Origin: Agathobaculum butyriciproducens
Lineage (GTDB): Bacteria; Bacillota; Clostridia; Oscillospirales; Butyricicoccaceae
Length of the DNA: 63,031 nt
Direction: 5' to 3'
Assembly (NCBI GenBank): GCA_003096535.1
Contig: QEKJ01000015.1
Location: 1-63,031 of the forward strand
In this document: piece by piece, positions 32,754 to 40,749 of the stretch
Position numbering within the stretch: the first letter of the stretch is position 1
Layout of the letters: the number at the start of each line of letters is the position of its first letter
Program-made: the position numbers and the translations under genes
Notes under the pieces: model-generated
Databases searched by the model: none
The model's input: only the letters and a program-made list of their open reading frames with translations
Told to the model about the DNA's origin: nothing

Positions 32754-33451
32754 ATGCCCACCGCCTTCCACACGATCTCAGCGGCAAGAAACGCCGCAAA
32801 AAACACCATTGTCAGAAAGTCCGCTGACCTCATTTGAATTTTTACAAGGCAGGTTCTCGGCTTCGGATTTTCGATGCCTCGGGTCACAGAGGCGATGGAC
32901 AGCTCGTCCGCCGTCTTGCTGGCCGCTGTTAGCAGCGGCACATAGATACAGTTTATTGTCATAGCCGGGGCCTTCAGAAAGCCCCAAGGTGTCGGCGATG
33001 CATCCCGAAGGCGCATGGCGTCCTTGATATAATGCCAGTCCTCCCGGATGGTCGGTAGATACCGCAGCATGACAGCGATGGGAATGGTCAGCTTTTTCGG
33101 AATGTGCAGGTGCGCCATCGCGGAGAGAAATTCCCCCACCTTGGTGGTGGAGATCACAAGTCCCGCCAGCATCCCGCAGGCATAGACCTTATGTACCAAA
33201 CCGAGAAACGCTATGAGCATCGTCCGCCAGGTGCCTGTCAGCACACCCATGCACCAAACGGTAAATACGCAGATGAGCGCATAGGCAATCATGCCGCGCA
33301 GTGCATACTGCCATTTTCCGCTGAATGCCGCCAGCAGACCGATGAGCGTCACCAGTGCAAACTGAAAATACAGATTCGGCGCAAACATGGCGCTCAGGAC
33401 GCAGAGCAGGATAAGAAACAGTTTTGTGCGTGGGTCAAGATGCAGCTTCAT
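32750..33451 (-). CDS. ECF transporter transmembrane (T) component
   Basis: A 233-residue membrane protein beginning KLHLDPRTKLFLILLCVLSA, with about five hydrophobic segments and the cytoplasmic coupling helices with Ala-Arg-Gly-like motifs (DAMRLRDASP; SVTRGIENPKP) typical of EcfT. It overlaps the S component by ATGA upstream and EcfA downstream. It couples ATP hydrolysis to the substrate-binding S protein. Confidence 0.88.
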   Translation of the reverse strand: MKLHLDPRTKLFLILLCVLSAMFAPNLYFQFALVTLIGLLAAFSGKWQYALRGMIAYALICVFTVWCMGVLTGTWRTMLIAFLGLVHKVYACGMLAGLVISTTKVGEFLSAMAHLHIPKKLTIPIAVMLRYLPTIREDWHYIKDAMRLRDASPTPWGFLKAPAMTINCIYVPLLTAASKTADELSIASVTRGIENPKPRTCLVKIQMRSADFLTMVFFAAFLAAEIVWKAVGI

Positions 33452-34050
33452 TTGGTGATACCGGCTTTTTCAAATTGCTTTTTCATCATTTTGCAGCCGA
33501 TAAAAGCGCTGACTGCGGCGGCCAGAATCGTTCCTGCCAGCATGATAACGAGAATCCACGTTGTGCCGGTATTGCGCATGGTGTCGATATACGACTGCTC
33601 CGTGCCGTTGCCGAGCATGGTTTTTGCCCAGCCATCCGGGTCAGCGAAGAACACAAGATAGGAGGCCGTGCCGCCGAGGGAAAGGAGAATGTAGGAAAGC
33701 GAGTTGATCTTCTTGCTCCTATACCGACCCGCTCCTGCAACGAGGTCGGCAACGATGCCCATGATCAGATAACCCAGCGCCATGGCCCAGTGCATCCCGG
33801 TCACGAACCAGATGATGCACATAATTGCACCCAGAATCGTCGCTGCCCAGCGCTTCTGAACCTTGGCCAGCATGAGGAGATAGACAGGGCCGCACAGCAA
33901 TGCGCTGCCCACCGGCATATAAAAGGTCAGGACAGGGTTGGGGGCGAAGAATATGCCGCCGACCAGAGCGAACACGAGAAAGAGTGCGGAAAAGATACCA
34001 ATGGTGACAAGATCCTTTACCGTAAGACCTTTTTTCTGAATGGTTTGCAT
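33448..34050 (-). CDS. ECF transporter S component (MptD/Trep_Strep type)
   Basis: A 200-residue integral membrane protein (KGLTVKDLVTIGIFSALFLVFALVGGIFF) with about six hydrophobic segments, matching the Trep_Strep/MptD-like group of putative substrate-specific components. It is the first gene of the operon; ATG 34050 follows AAAGGAG. This group's substrate is not firmly known. Its pairing with dedicated EcfA/EcfT genes indicates a self-contained importer. Confidence 0.82.
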   Translation of the reverse strand: MQTIQKKGLTVKDLVTIGIFSALFLVFALVGGIFFAPNPVLTFYMPVGSALLCGPVYLLMLAKVQKRWAATILGAIMCIIWFVTGMHWAMALGYLIMGIVADLVAGAGRYRSKKINSLSYILLSLGGTASYLVFFADPDGWAKTMLGNGTEQSYIDTMRNTGTTWILVIMLAGTILAAAVSAFIGCKMMKKQFEKAGITK

Positions 34051-34103
34051 GATTAAAAACTCCTTTGCAATGATAGTCTGCTTGACGGATGCGCCGCCGT
34101 TTG

Positions 34104-34139
34104 CTATACTTCGGTTAGAGCACGCTAACCGAAGTATAG
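34104..34139. promoter_or_regulatory. Perfect 15-base inverted repeat in the divergent AraC/ECF promoter region
   Basis: CTATACTTCGGTTAG (34104-34118) and CTAACCGAAGTATAG (34125-34139) are exact inverted copies with a six-base spacer. They lie midway between the - strand ECF operon and the + strand AraC gene. The position suggests an operator, most simply for the adjacent AraC regulator. Confidence 0.7.
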
Positions 34140-34228
34140 GCTATCATACCACAGCAATTCTTTCAATCACCGGCAGGCGCTTCTGGCTAATCGTTGCAAA
34201 GAATTGCCTGTTCGTTGCAAGGAGCAAT

Positions 34229-35203
34229 ATGAAAAACGATATTTTGTCAGAATACTACCGACCGCTTCTGGAACGGAATAACTTTCTCCCGATTCCATGT
34301 CCGGAGAAATTCAGTCCTGCGGGACAATGCTGGAAAATTGAACCAGAAGTAGGCGGAGGTTATTACTGGGTCTACGGAAAGCAAGACCTGTATGACATCA
34401 AAATTCATGATTTCTTTTTCCACGAGGACTTTGAGCTGGATATGGAGATCCCGGAGTGCATCAGCATTTTGCGCTATGATTCTATTTCCGGCGAAGAACT
34501 GAGTCCATACCGAAGACTTTCGGCAGGCGACATTCAGACCATTGTAGGCGGGAACTATCGCTACCGTGCGCTGATTCATAAACGTATCCCTGTTCATTCC
34601 GTGGGAATTGAAATTCTTCCGGCCTATTATGAGGACTTTCTGAAAAAGCAGTATCCGGACGATTATTTTAATCTGCCCGCTGCGTTTCAGAGCGTAGATC
34701 AGGCAACAGACTTTCCGGCCATGTCCAAACTTCTCTTTGAAGTGGAGAATTATCGCGGCAGCGGGATGGCGGCATCGCTGTTTTTTGACGCCAAGGTGAC
34801 GGAAGCCATTTCTCTGGTGGTGGATGCGTGGAAAAAACAGAGTCAGAAACGAGAAAGACCCCTATCGGCGGAGGACGCAGAAGGCTTACAGAATGTGACC
34901 AGCTATATTGCGGATCACTATGCGTTTGACATTCCGTTAGAACGGCTTGCAAATATCGCCTGCATGAGCGAAAGCAAGCTGAAAAGCTGCTTCAAGCGGC
35001 AGTTCGGATGCAGCGTCACGCAGTATATTCAAGGGCGAAGAATGAGTCAGGCAGAGCATCTGCTCATTGATACAGATTTCACCATGGGGCAGATTGCACA
35101 GATGATCGGCTATACCACCTCCAGCCGGTTTGCGGAGCTGTTCAAGAAAAGTACGGGCATTTTGCCCATCGAATATCGAAGGATTGCAAGAAGTAATCAT
35201 TGA
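34229..35203 (+). CDS. AraC-family transcriptional regulator
   Basis: A 324-residue regulator with an unassigned N-terminal sensor part and a C-terminal double helix-turn-helix (PLERLANIACMSESKLKSCFKRQFG; FTMGQIAQMIGYTTSSRFAELFKKSTGILPIEYRR). ATG 34229 follows AAGGAG; the open frame from 34040 is not supported. It is divergent from the ECF/ABC operon and is its likely ligand-responsive regulator, by the same logic as YbtA with YbtPQ, though no siderophore genes are visible here. Confidence 0.88.
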   Translation: MKNDILSEYYRPLLERNNFLPIPCPEKFSPAGQCWKIEPEVGGGYYWVYGKQDLYDIKIHDFFFHEDFELDMEIPECISILRYDSISGEELSPYRRLSAGDIQTIVGGNYRYRALIHKRIPVHSVGIEILPAYYEDFLKKQYPDDYFNLPAAFQSVDQATDFPAMSKLLFEVENYRGSGMAASLFFDAKVTEAISLVVDAWKKQSQKRERPLSAEDAEGLQNVTSYIADHYAFDIPLERLANIACMSESKLKSCFKRQFGCSVTQYIQGRRMSQAEHLLIDTDFTMGQIAQMIGYTTSSRFAELFKKSTGILPIEYRRIARSNH

Positions 35204-35226
35204 CGAAAAAGCGTGTTAACATGAAA

Positions 35227-35263
35227 AAGGCTCGTATCAGCGATTTGGTTGATACGAGCCTTT
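35227..35263 (+). terminator. Terminator after the AraC gene
   Basis: GGCTCGTATCA (35229-35239) and TGATACGAGCC (35250-35260) form a perfect 11-base stem flanked by A- and T-rich tails, 24 bases after the stop codon. The T-run is short, so termination strength is uncertain. Confidence 0.7.
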
Positions 35264-35379
35264 ATTATGCGAGTGTTTACAGCTTCTAGCCTTCAACTTG
35301 ACAGTGAATCTCGGTAAAGCGCTTATCAAGGCCGTCCTGCGTGGTAAGCTCCTCGCGGGGGGTAGCATGAAGGGCTGCG

Positions 35380-35445
35380 GAACAGGACGGCATTTACCGC
35401 CGCTTCATCGCGGAGCCTCCGCAGACTGCTGCGTGGAAAATGTAA
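35380..35445 (+). pseudogene. Remnant of an ABC half-transporter C-terminus
   Basis: Twenty-one codons on the + strand read EQDGIYRRFIAEPPQ and end WKM-stop, resembling the end of the ABC gene at 27795 (KQDGIYRRFISGREQ then GWK). A stop codon lies in frame 12 bases upstream of the fragment. It is in opposite orientation to the complete gene and marks the far side of the cargo operon, a scar of an earlier duplication, inversion or replaced transporter. The rest of 35264-35542 shows no gene. Confidence 0.55.
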
Positions 35446-35542
35446 CACGGACTTCACACTGTACATGACACTGTATAAGTTGTGGCAGTAGTGGATAGGA
35501 ATTATATCCAGCAGAACAGCGCTGAAAAAGAGAGGGATCAGC

Positions 35543-36967
35543 TCAGCGCTGCTCCGCCTCTTGTTCCCGTCGTTCATTCGATTCCTCCTGCTCCTTGTCC
35601 AGCTCCAGAATACGGTCGATATTGGCCTTGGCCGTCAACAGCTCTTTCATTTTCTCGCGGGCTTTTCGGTAGTCGGCATAGGCGGCTTTCTTTTCCGCCA
35701 GCAGCTCGGCGTACTCGGTATTCAGCGCCTTAATGGTGGGCAGCTTCTTGAGGCCAAGCCCATCAAAATAGTTCTTTGCGGCCTTGTGGATCGTGACCTC
35801 ACTTTCATGCTCCGCAAGAAATTTCTTGGAGTACCCGGCCTTGCGATAGGCAACGTAGGTGTCGCGGGTCTTGGCATAACCCACGATATGCTCCCGCAGC
35901 ACAGCGATCTCAGCCATGCGTGTTTCCGCAGCCTTGATTCTTGCGGAAAGCTCGTTAAAGTGAGCGGATGCTGCCGCCGCTTTCTCCGAGAGAATGGCGT
36001 AATCTAACAGCTCATGGTCTTGCAGATAGGCCACCGTCTGCGCCATCTGTTTCAGGTTAAATAACGTCGCCCAACGCGCATAACCGGCACCCTTGCCCGC
36101 ACGTAATTTGGCCTGAATGTCCACCAGCAGATTCCCGCTGCGCTTTTCCGGTTTGACCGGCACGGCGGCGTTCTTTCTCGGCGTATGCGCCTTTTCACCT
36201 GCAATCACCGTGCGGAGATCTGCGGGAGTATAGCCGTCACCGAGGGTATCCATGCGAATGGACTTTTTCTGTTCGCCGCCCAGCAGGGATGGGACTTTTT
36301 TGTCCTTGACCTCATACCCGGCCTGCCGCAGCAGCTCCAGTAGCGCTTCAAAGCTGTCGGGCTTTTGCGCCAACGCATCGTCAATGGCCGCGCAGATTCG
36401 CTCCCGGTGGGAGGGCTTCTTTTTGTCACCCAGCCACTTGTTGTAGCTCTTGCCGTGGCGCTTCGGATTCTCCACGATGGAGTAGCCGTTCTCGATGCAG
36501 ATGGTATCGTTGAGCCGCCGCACGGCGCGGCTGCTACCCCAAAAGTTTCTGAATTTCCGGGTCTGGCTGAGTGCGGTGGAGTTCCAGATCACATGATTGT
36601 GAATATGGGCTTTGTCGATATGGGTGCAGACGATATAGGCGTGATTGCCCTTGGTGAAGCGCTTGGCCAGCTCACAGCCCAAACGGTTCGCGTCCTCCGG
36701 TGTGATCTCTCCGGGGACAAAGGACTGCCGCAGATGGTAGGCAATCACATCATCCTCGCCGCGCACTCTGCCGGTCTTTTGGATGTACTGATTCTTGGTG
36801 AAAAGAAACTCGGCGTCGGCGATCCGGCTGTCGCATTGCCAGCTCGTAATCAGCCTGCCGCCGTCCGTCTTTTGCGGATTTTCGGTGTAGTCGATGATGG
36901 CGCTGATGGCCTGTCCCACCGTGCGGCCTTTGCCGGTGTGGAGAGGCATCAGGCGCGTGGTTGCCAT
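35543..36967 (-). CDS. Relaxase/mobilization nuclease of ICE-B
   Basis: A 474-residue relaxase with an N-terminal domain containing the DYTENPQKT region (candidate catalytic Tyr at about residue 27), AYHLRQSF, and the metal-binding HIDKAHIHNHVIW near residue 120. The C-terminal half is charged and partly coiled coil. ATG 36967 follows TTGGAGGTG. It is separated from its MobC (39907) by the AbiE locus and small genes, unlike the adjacent pair in ICE-A. Confidence 0.92.
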   Translation of the reverse strand: MATTRLMPLHTGKGRTVGQAISAIIDYTENPQKTDGGRLITSWQCDSRIADAEFLFTKNQYIQKTGRVRGEDDVIAYHLRQSFVPGEITPEDANRLGCELAKRFTKGNHAYIVCTHIDKAHIHNHVIWNSTALSQTRKFRNFWGSSRAVRRLNDTICIENGYSIVENPKRHGKSYNKWLGDKKKPSHRERICAAIDDALAQKPDSFEALLELLRQAGYEVKDKKVPSLLGGEQKKSIRMDTLGDGYTPADLRTVIAGEKAHTPRKNAAVPVKPEKRSGNLLVDIQAKLRAGKGAGYARWATLFNLKQMAQTVAYLQDHELLDYAILSEKAAAASAHFNELSARIKAAETRMAEIAVLREHIVGYAKTRDTYVAYRKAGYSKKFLAEHESEVTIHKAAKNYFDGLGLKKLPTIKALNTEYAELLAEKKAAYADYRKAREKMKELLTAKANIDRILELDKEQEESNERREQEAEQR

Positions 36968-37022
36968 GGGTGTTCACCTCCAAAATGGGAAAACGGCCTG
37001 CCGCAGCAGACCGTTCTGTTCT

Positions 37023-37232
37023 TTATTGGTTGGATTGATAGCGGATAACCGGAACCTGTTTCACCTTTCCTCCAATGGTTCGCCGCTCCAGAGCAAAGAT
37101 CATATCAGGTGTGCGCTCAAAAAAGCCCTCGTCCTTTTTCCAGCTTATGCCGCATTTGCAATGCTGCAAGCCAATGAACTGCTGCTTCATTTTTCTGCCG
37201 CAGTTCGGGCAGACCTTATTACTGTTTCCCAT
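37023..37232 (-). CDS. Small zinc-ribbon protein
   Basis: A 69-residue protein with CPNCGRKM and HCKCG, a four-cysteine zinc-ribbon pattern, followed by a basic region ending VPVIRYQ. The start is one base after the AbiEii stop, so it is probably in the same transcript. The family is not recognised; a DNA-binding or accessory role is speculative. Confidence 0.6.
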   Translation of the reverse strand: MGNSNKVCPNCGRKMKQQFIGLQHCKCGISWKKDEGFFERTPDMIFALERRTIGGKVKQVPVIRYQSNQ

Positions 37233-37233
37233 A

Positions 37234-38079
37234 TTATTCAGCCCGCGCTAATCTATATAGACTGCGGATGGATTCCACGACCGTATGCCACGACAGGTCG
37301 GCAGCATAGGAGAACTTCTTCTGATAAGCCCGCCACAGCTTTTCCATATTTGAGTCGGCCTCGACTTCATCAAAGGCCGCAGGCGCGTCGGCAAGATACT
37401 TCTCTGTACCGCGTTTCTTGGCCGTTGCAATGAGCGCCGCCCGGAGATCAGCAGGAACGATACTCTGTCCGTGGAGCCGGCTCAGAATGTGCAGATCATA
37501 GAAATCTCTCATGCGGGTGTTGGTGGTGGCGCGGGACACGACGGTTTCCAGCTTTTCGGCCAGAACGGTTTCCAGATTGTACGCCCAAATCTCAATGGAG
37601 CGATCCTCCAGCATCAGCTTGAAGCTGTACCGCACTTCGCGGGGCGTGATAGCGTCACCGGTGGAAATGTCGGTTTTGAGCGGCGTTATTACGCCGTCAA
37701 ACTCCGTTTCCATGCTGATGCGGATGCCCGGATACTCGGCTTCGTCCATGATCTCGGAAATGCGCTTCACACGGAACTCCACGCCATCGTCCACCGGAAC
37801 GGAGATGATGGAGGCGATCATATTCTCTACTTCCTCGATGCCGACCGTCGCACCCTTTACGGTTGCGTCAATGTCCATTGTGGAGCGGGCGTCAAGGCCG
37901 ACCATGGCAGCCACCAGCATCCCGCCCTTGAGAATGAACTTGTCCCGGTACTCCGAAAGAGAAATGCGCTCCAGAAAGCGCTCCATCATGTAATTGCGCA
38001 TCAGAATCTGTGCATCTGCGGCTTTGTCCTTGGAGAGATTGCGGATCAGGTCTTTGAGCTGCCGTGCAGTCTTAATCAT
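37234..38079 (-). CDS. abiEii: AbiEii-type toxin (nucleotidyltransferase) of a type IV toxin-antitoxin system
   Basis: A 281-residue nucleotidyltransferase-fold protein with FILKGGMLVAA near residue 49 and the acidic STMDID near 66, the expected glycine pair and metal-binding aspartates. C-terminal motifs LAEKLETVVSR and RMRDFYDL follow. AbiEii toxins stop growth and abort phage infection by transferring nucleotides to RNA. The gene overlaps the antitoxin by ATGA, the usual bicistronic order. On an ICE it may stabilise the element or exclude phages. Confidence 0.88.
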   Translation of the reverse strand: MIKTARQLKDLIRNLSKDKAADAQILMRNYMMERFLERISLSEYRDKFILKGGMLVAAMVGLDARSTMDIDATVKGATVGIEEVENMIASIISVPVDDGVEFRVKRISEIMDEAEYPGIRISMETEFDGVITPLKTDISTGDAITPREVRYSFKLMLEDRSIEIWAYNLETVLAEKLETVVSRATTNTRMRDFYDLHILSRLHGQSIVPADLRAALIATAKKRGTEKYLADAPAAFDEVEADSNMEKLWRAYQKKFSYAADLSWHTVVESIRSLYRLARAE

Positions 38080-38669
38080 AAGAGTACCTCCAAATACTGC
38101 CGAAGCAGTTTTTCAACACGGAACATCTGCGCATAGCGCATCAGTTTCCGTAAGTTCTTGTCTTTTCGTTTTGCGTATTGCTTGAGTGCATCCTGAAAGG
38201 TCTGCGTCTCGATCCCGCTGCGGCTGCGGATCAGATCGCAGATGGTACGCTCCATATCATAGACAGGAACGGGATTCCCGAACGGCGTGTTCATCGTGAC
38301 GATCCCCACGTCATGCAATTCTTTCTTGATGGTGTAGACCTTGATGCCATCCGCTTGCAGACTGGCGGGATTGTAGCCAGTCTTGACCGTGATGGAATAC
38401 GGACTCGGCTCCCGGTCGGTCAGGTCATGGAAAAACAATGCGCTTTCATGGGAGAATACGGCCTGCGCACAGCGAAGGTGCAGCAGGTACATGGCGTCCG
38501 TCCATGCGTCGGGCGAAACATAAACGCCGTGCGCTGCCTGCTCCACGCCGCGCTGCTTAGCGTAGGCGTAAAACGTGGACTTGGCAATACCGATTTCCAA
38601 AACCTGCGCGGTTTTGACGATCCCATTGTTTTGCTGAAAAAGCAGATCAAGCCGGTCGTAGGCGGTCAT
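38076..38669 (-). CDS. abiEi: AbiEi-type antitoxin of a type IV toxin-antitoxin system
   Basis: A 197-residue protein with an N-terminal winged helix (RLDLLFQQNNGIVKTAQVLEIGIAKSTFYAYAKQRG) and a C-terminal antitoxin domain (SHESALFFHDLTDREP; VYDMERTICDLIRSR). AbiEi represses its own promoter through inverted repeats and counters the toxin. An 11-base inverted repeat overlapping the promoter lies just upstream. Confidence 0.88.
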   Translation of the reverse strand: MTAYDRLDLLFQQNNGIVKTAQVLEIGIAKSTFYAYAKQRGVEQAAHGVYVSPDAWTDAMYLLHLRCAQAVFSHESALFFHDLTDREPSPYSITVKTGYNPASLQADGIKVYTIKKELHDVGIVTMNTPFGNPVPVYDMERTICDLIRSRSGIETQTFQDALKQYAKRKDKNLRKLMRYAQMFRVEKLLRQYLEVLL

Positions 38670-38681
38670 GTTATCACTTCC

Positions 38682-38721
38682 TTCTTGCTAATATTATATC
38701 CGAGATTAGCAAGAAAGTAAA
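38682..38721 (-). promoter_or_regulatory. AbiE promoter and operator
   Basis: TTCTTGCTAAT (38682-38692) and ATTAGCAAGAA (38705-38715) are perfect 11-base inverted repeats. On the - strand a TATAAT lies between them with TTTACT 17 bases upstream, so the operator brackets the -10 box. The ATG of abiEi follows a short leader with GAAGGAAG. This fits negative autoregulation by AbiEi. Confidence 0.75.
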
Positions 38722-38737
38722 CAGGGATTTTAGAAAA

Positions 38738-38765
38738 GCAAGCCGAGGCGTTCGCCCCGGCTTGC
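38738..38765 (-). terminator. Terminator after the CD1845-like gene
   Basis: GCAAGCCG pairs with CGGCTTGC across a GC-rich inner part; on the - strand it is followed by TTTTC. It separates the CD1845-like gene from the AbiE promoter. Confidence 0.7.
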
Positions 38766-38768
38766 ACT

Positions 38769-39056
38769 TTAACTATGAATGAAGTTTTTCATGGCAGAGT
38801 TCACGTCTTGCAGCTTGCCAAGTCCCTGCACAGCCAGCATCGGAAGTCCCATCGGGCTGATCAGAAACGCCAGCACAAGGAGGATGATGCCGTTCTTTAC
38901 GGAGTAGGTAATCAGCACGGCGAAAGCCAGCAGGGAGAGCAGTCCGCTTGCCAGCTTGAACACGAAGCCGGAACAGGACAGCAGCCCCGCGCACAGCCAA
39001 ACGAACAGGGACAGGATAAGCGACAGCGGCGCAAAGAGAATTTTCAGGATGAACAT
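38769..39056 (-). CDS. CD1845 family membrane protein
   Basis: A 95-residue protein with three hydrophobic segments (LFAPLSLILSLFVWLCAGLL; LASGLLSLLAFAVLI; GIILLVLAFLISPMGLPML), matching the small CD1845-type membrane proteins of conjugative elements. It overlaps the upstream gene by 13 bases. Function unknown. Confidence 0.75.
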   Translation of the reverse strand: MFILKILFAPLSLILSLFVWLCAGLLSCSGFVFKLASGLLSLLAFAVLITYSVKNGIILLVLAFLISPMGLPMLAVQGLGKLQDVNSAMKNFIHS

Positions 39057-39361
39057 TTTGCGGCCTCCTTTTCACAAAGTGCGGTCAGCGCATCACGCTC
39101 TTTGGCAAGCTTTGCTTCTTCCTTTTCGGTCAAATCACGATCACCGCCCGTGATCTCCAGCTCGCGGAAGCTCTCATAGGCGTTTAACAAAGAATCCCGC
39201 AGCGCTTCGGGCGTAGGGCAATAGTCCACGGTGTTCCAGTCCTGACGGTGGTTGTCAAAACCCATGACCGTGTAGCCTCTGCTGGTCAGGACAACTTCAA
39301 AATCCGTATCGCGGTTGAGGTAGTCAGAAAATACCTTCAGCACAATTTCGTTTGTCAGCAT
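39044..39361 (-). CDS. Conserved hypothetical protein of conjugative elements
   Basis: A 105-residue soluble protein (MLTNEIVLKVFSDYLNRD; SRGYTVMGFDNHRQDW) with a charged helical C-terminus. ATG 39361 follows GGAGCTGCGG; the open frame to 39391 is less likely. I do not recognise a family. It forms a unit with the CD1845-like gene. Confidence 0.6.
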   Translation of the reverse strand: MLTNEIVLKVFSDYLNRDTDFEVVLTSRGYTVMGFDNHRQDWNTVDYCPTPEALRDSLLNAYESFRELEITGGDRDLTEKEEAKLAKERDALTALCEKEAAKCSS

Positions 39362-39587
39362 ACGTTCCGCAGCTCCTTTCCAAGCGGTCAAATTTCTTTT
39401 CTGATATTAGAATACTTTGCCTATTGGTGTTTTGCAAGGATGCGGCAAAGTCCCACGAATAGCTTTTGCTGTCTACCCGACATCTAACCATATCACATAA
39501 TCCTTCTTTAGTACAGCTACCTGAACTAATTTTCTCCAGATGGGAAATATAATGTTGGTACAGTTACAGGGACGGGAGGTGTGGTAC

Positions 39588-39827
39588 TTGCAGTTGAATG
39601 AAGCCGTCAGCAGGCGTTTGGTTGAGCTGATGCAGGAGCGTGGCATGACGCAGTATCAGCTTTATATGAGAAGCGGCGTACCGAAGTCCACCATCGGTAA
39701 TCTTGTGAACTGCGCATACCCGTCTATGAAGCTGCGGATCATCCACGAGCTTTGTCAGGGATTGGAGATCGACCTGAGCAGCTTTTTCACCTCGCCGCTG
39801 TTCGATGAAAATAATCTGGAACCGTAG
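39588..39827 (+). CDS. XRE-family transcriptional regulator
   Basis: A 79-residue protein with a helix-turn-helix (LVELMQERGMTQYQLYMRSGVPKSTIGNLVNC) and a short tail. TTG 39588 is preferred because GGGAGGTG lies seven bases upstream; a TATAAT at 39548-39553 may be its -10 box, which would rule out the ATG at 39540. It is divergent from the 39361 gene and may regulate it. Confidence 0.8.
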   Translation: MQLNEAVSRRLVELMQERGMTQYQLYMRSGVPKSTIGNLVNCAYPSMKLRIIHELCQGLEIDLSSFFTSPLFDENNLEP

Positions 39828-39829
39828 AA

Positions 39830-39906
39830 GCTCCGATGCTGTTTTGCGTCGGGGCTTTTGCTTTTATGTGGGCAAGGGGCGGCGGAGTGGCCGCCGCCCC
39901 TGCGAC
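39830..39906. terminator. Bidirectional terminator region between XRE gene and mobC
   Basis: Two hairpins are visible. AAGCTCCGA/TCGGGGCTTTTG ends the XRE gene on the + strand; GGGGCGGCGG/CCGCCGCCCC sits just after the mobC stop for the - strand. Confidence 0.6.
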
Positions 39907-40245
39907 TTATTTCAGCGCCGCCAGCGAGGAAACAATTTTCTCTGCCGCCGTCCATATCCGTTCCTGACTTTGCTGAATGTCCTCTAAATCGGCCTCATAG
40001 ATGCGGCCTGTTTCGTGAGCGCGGCGGGTAAGCTGGTTGAGGTTGTTGCTGGAATACCGAAGCAGGGACACCAGCTCCCGCAGCTCCGGAAGATCGAGCT
40101 TTACCACATATCCGTCAATCGCCATCTTGCGGAGATACGCGGCCATGTTGGTGGTGCCGAACTGAGCCATCTTCGTTTCAATCATTTCCCGTTCCTGCGG
40201 CGTGACGCGGAATTTGAGCTGAATGTCCCGTTTGCGCTTTGCCAT
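39907..40245 (-). CDS. mobC: MobC-like relaxosome accessory protein of ICE-B
   Basis: A 112-residue ribbon-helix-helix protein (RKRDIQLKFRVTPQEREMIETKM; NMAAYLRKMAIDGYVV) homologous to the ICE-A MobC. It should bind oriT together with the relaxase at 35543. It starts three bases after DUF3849 and shares that transcript, rather than sitting beside the relaxase or the oriT-like site. Confidence 0.88.
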   Translation of the reverse strand: MAKRKRDIQLKFRVTPQEREMIETKMAQFGTTNMAAYLRKMAIDGYVVKLDLPELRELVSLLRYSSNNLNQLTRRAHETGRIYEADLEDIQQSQERIWTAAEKIVSSLAALK

Positions 40246-40248
40246 CGC

Positions 40249-40749
40249 TCAGCGCTCCGGGGCTTTGGACTTCGCCGAAATTTTCGGCGAAGTTGTTTCG
40301 GGCGGCTTTTTCAGCTTATCCCGGACAGAGGTTTTCTGCCGCTCCTGCGCGTAGGCTTTGCGGGTCTGGCTGAGAAACAGATTGACAAGGCCGGGATGAC
40401 TGTTGACGGCCAGATAGCAGTTGCGGTCAGTACCCCATGCGTCAGGATTGGCGGGGATGGACATGGCGTTGGCCCAAGCCCTGTTGTCGGGAGAATACCG
40501 TCTGTCCCAATCTGCTTGACAGACGGTAATGGCAAGGACATGGAACGTGCGGTCATAGCCGAACTGCTGCACCACCTGATTGACTGCCACTGTATCCAGC
40601 CGGTTATCCCGGTAGTGGTCGCGGATGGTGGCTTCGATAGCTTCCTTGCAGGCCGTGTTCGCCTGATTGGAAGCGCGGTAGGCCGCAAGCTCGTCATGCT
40701 CTCTGGCGTAGGCCGCCGTGTGCTTGTAAACAGGAATATTTTTCATCAT
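40249..40749 (-). CDS. DUF3849 domain protein
   Basis: A 166-residue protein containing PVYKHTAAYAREHDELAAYRASNQANTACKEAI and NPDAWGTDRNCYLAVNSHPGLVNLF, the pattern I associate with DUF3849 proteins next to large helicase genes in ICEs. It overlaps the helicase stop by ATGA. Function unknown. Confidence 0.75.
   Translation of the reverse strand: MMKNIPVYKHTAAYAREHDELAAYRASNQANTACKEAIEATIRDHYRDNRLDTVAVNQVVQQFGYDRTFHVLAITVCQADWDRRYSPDNRAWANAMSIPANPDAWGTDRNCYLAVNSHPGLVNLFLSQTRKAYAQERQKTSVRDKLKKPPETTSPKISAKSKAPER

Noticed and set aside
34104-34139. Fur (iron) box in the AraC/ECF promoter region
   Set aside because: The repeat is a perfect 15-base inverted repeat but does not match the AT-rich Fur consensus; an AraC operator is more likely.
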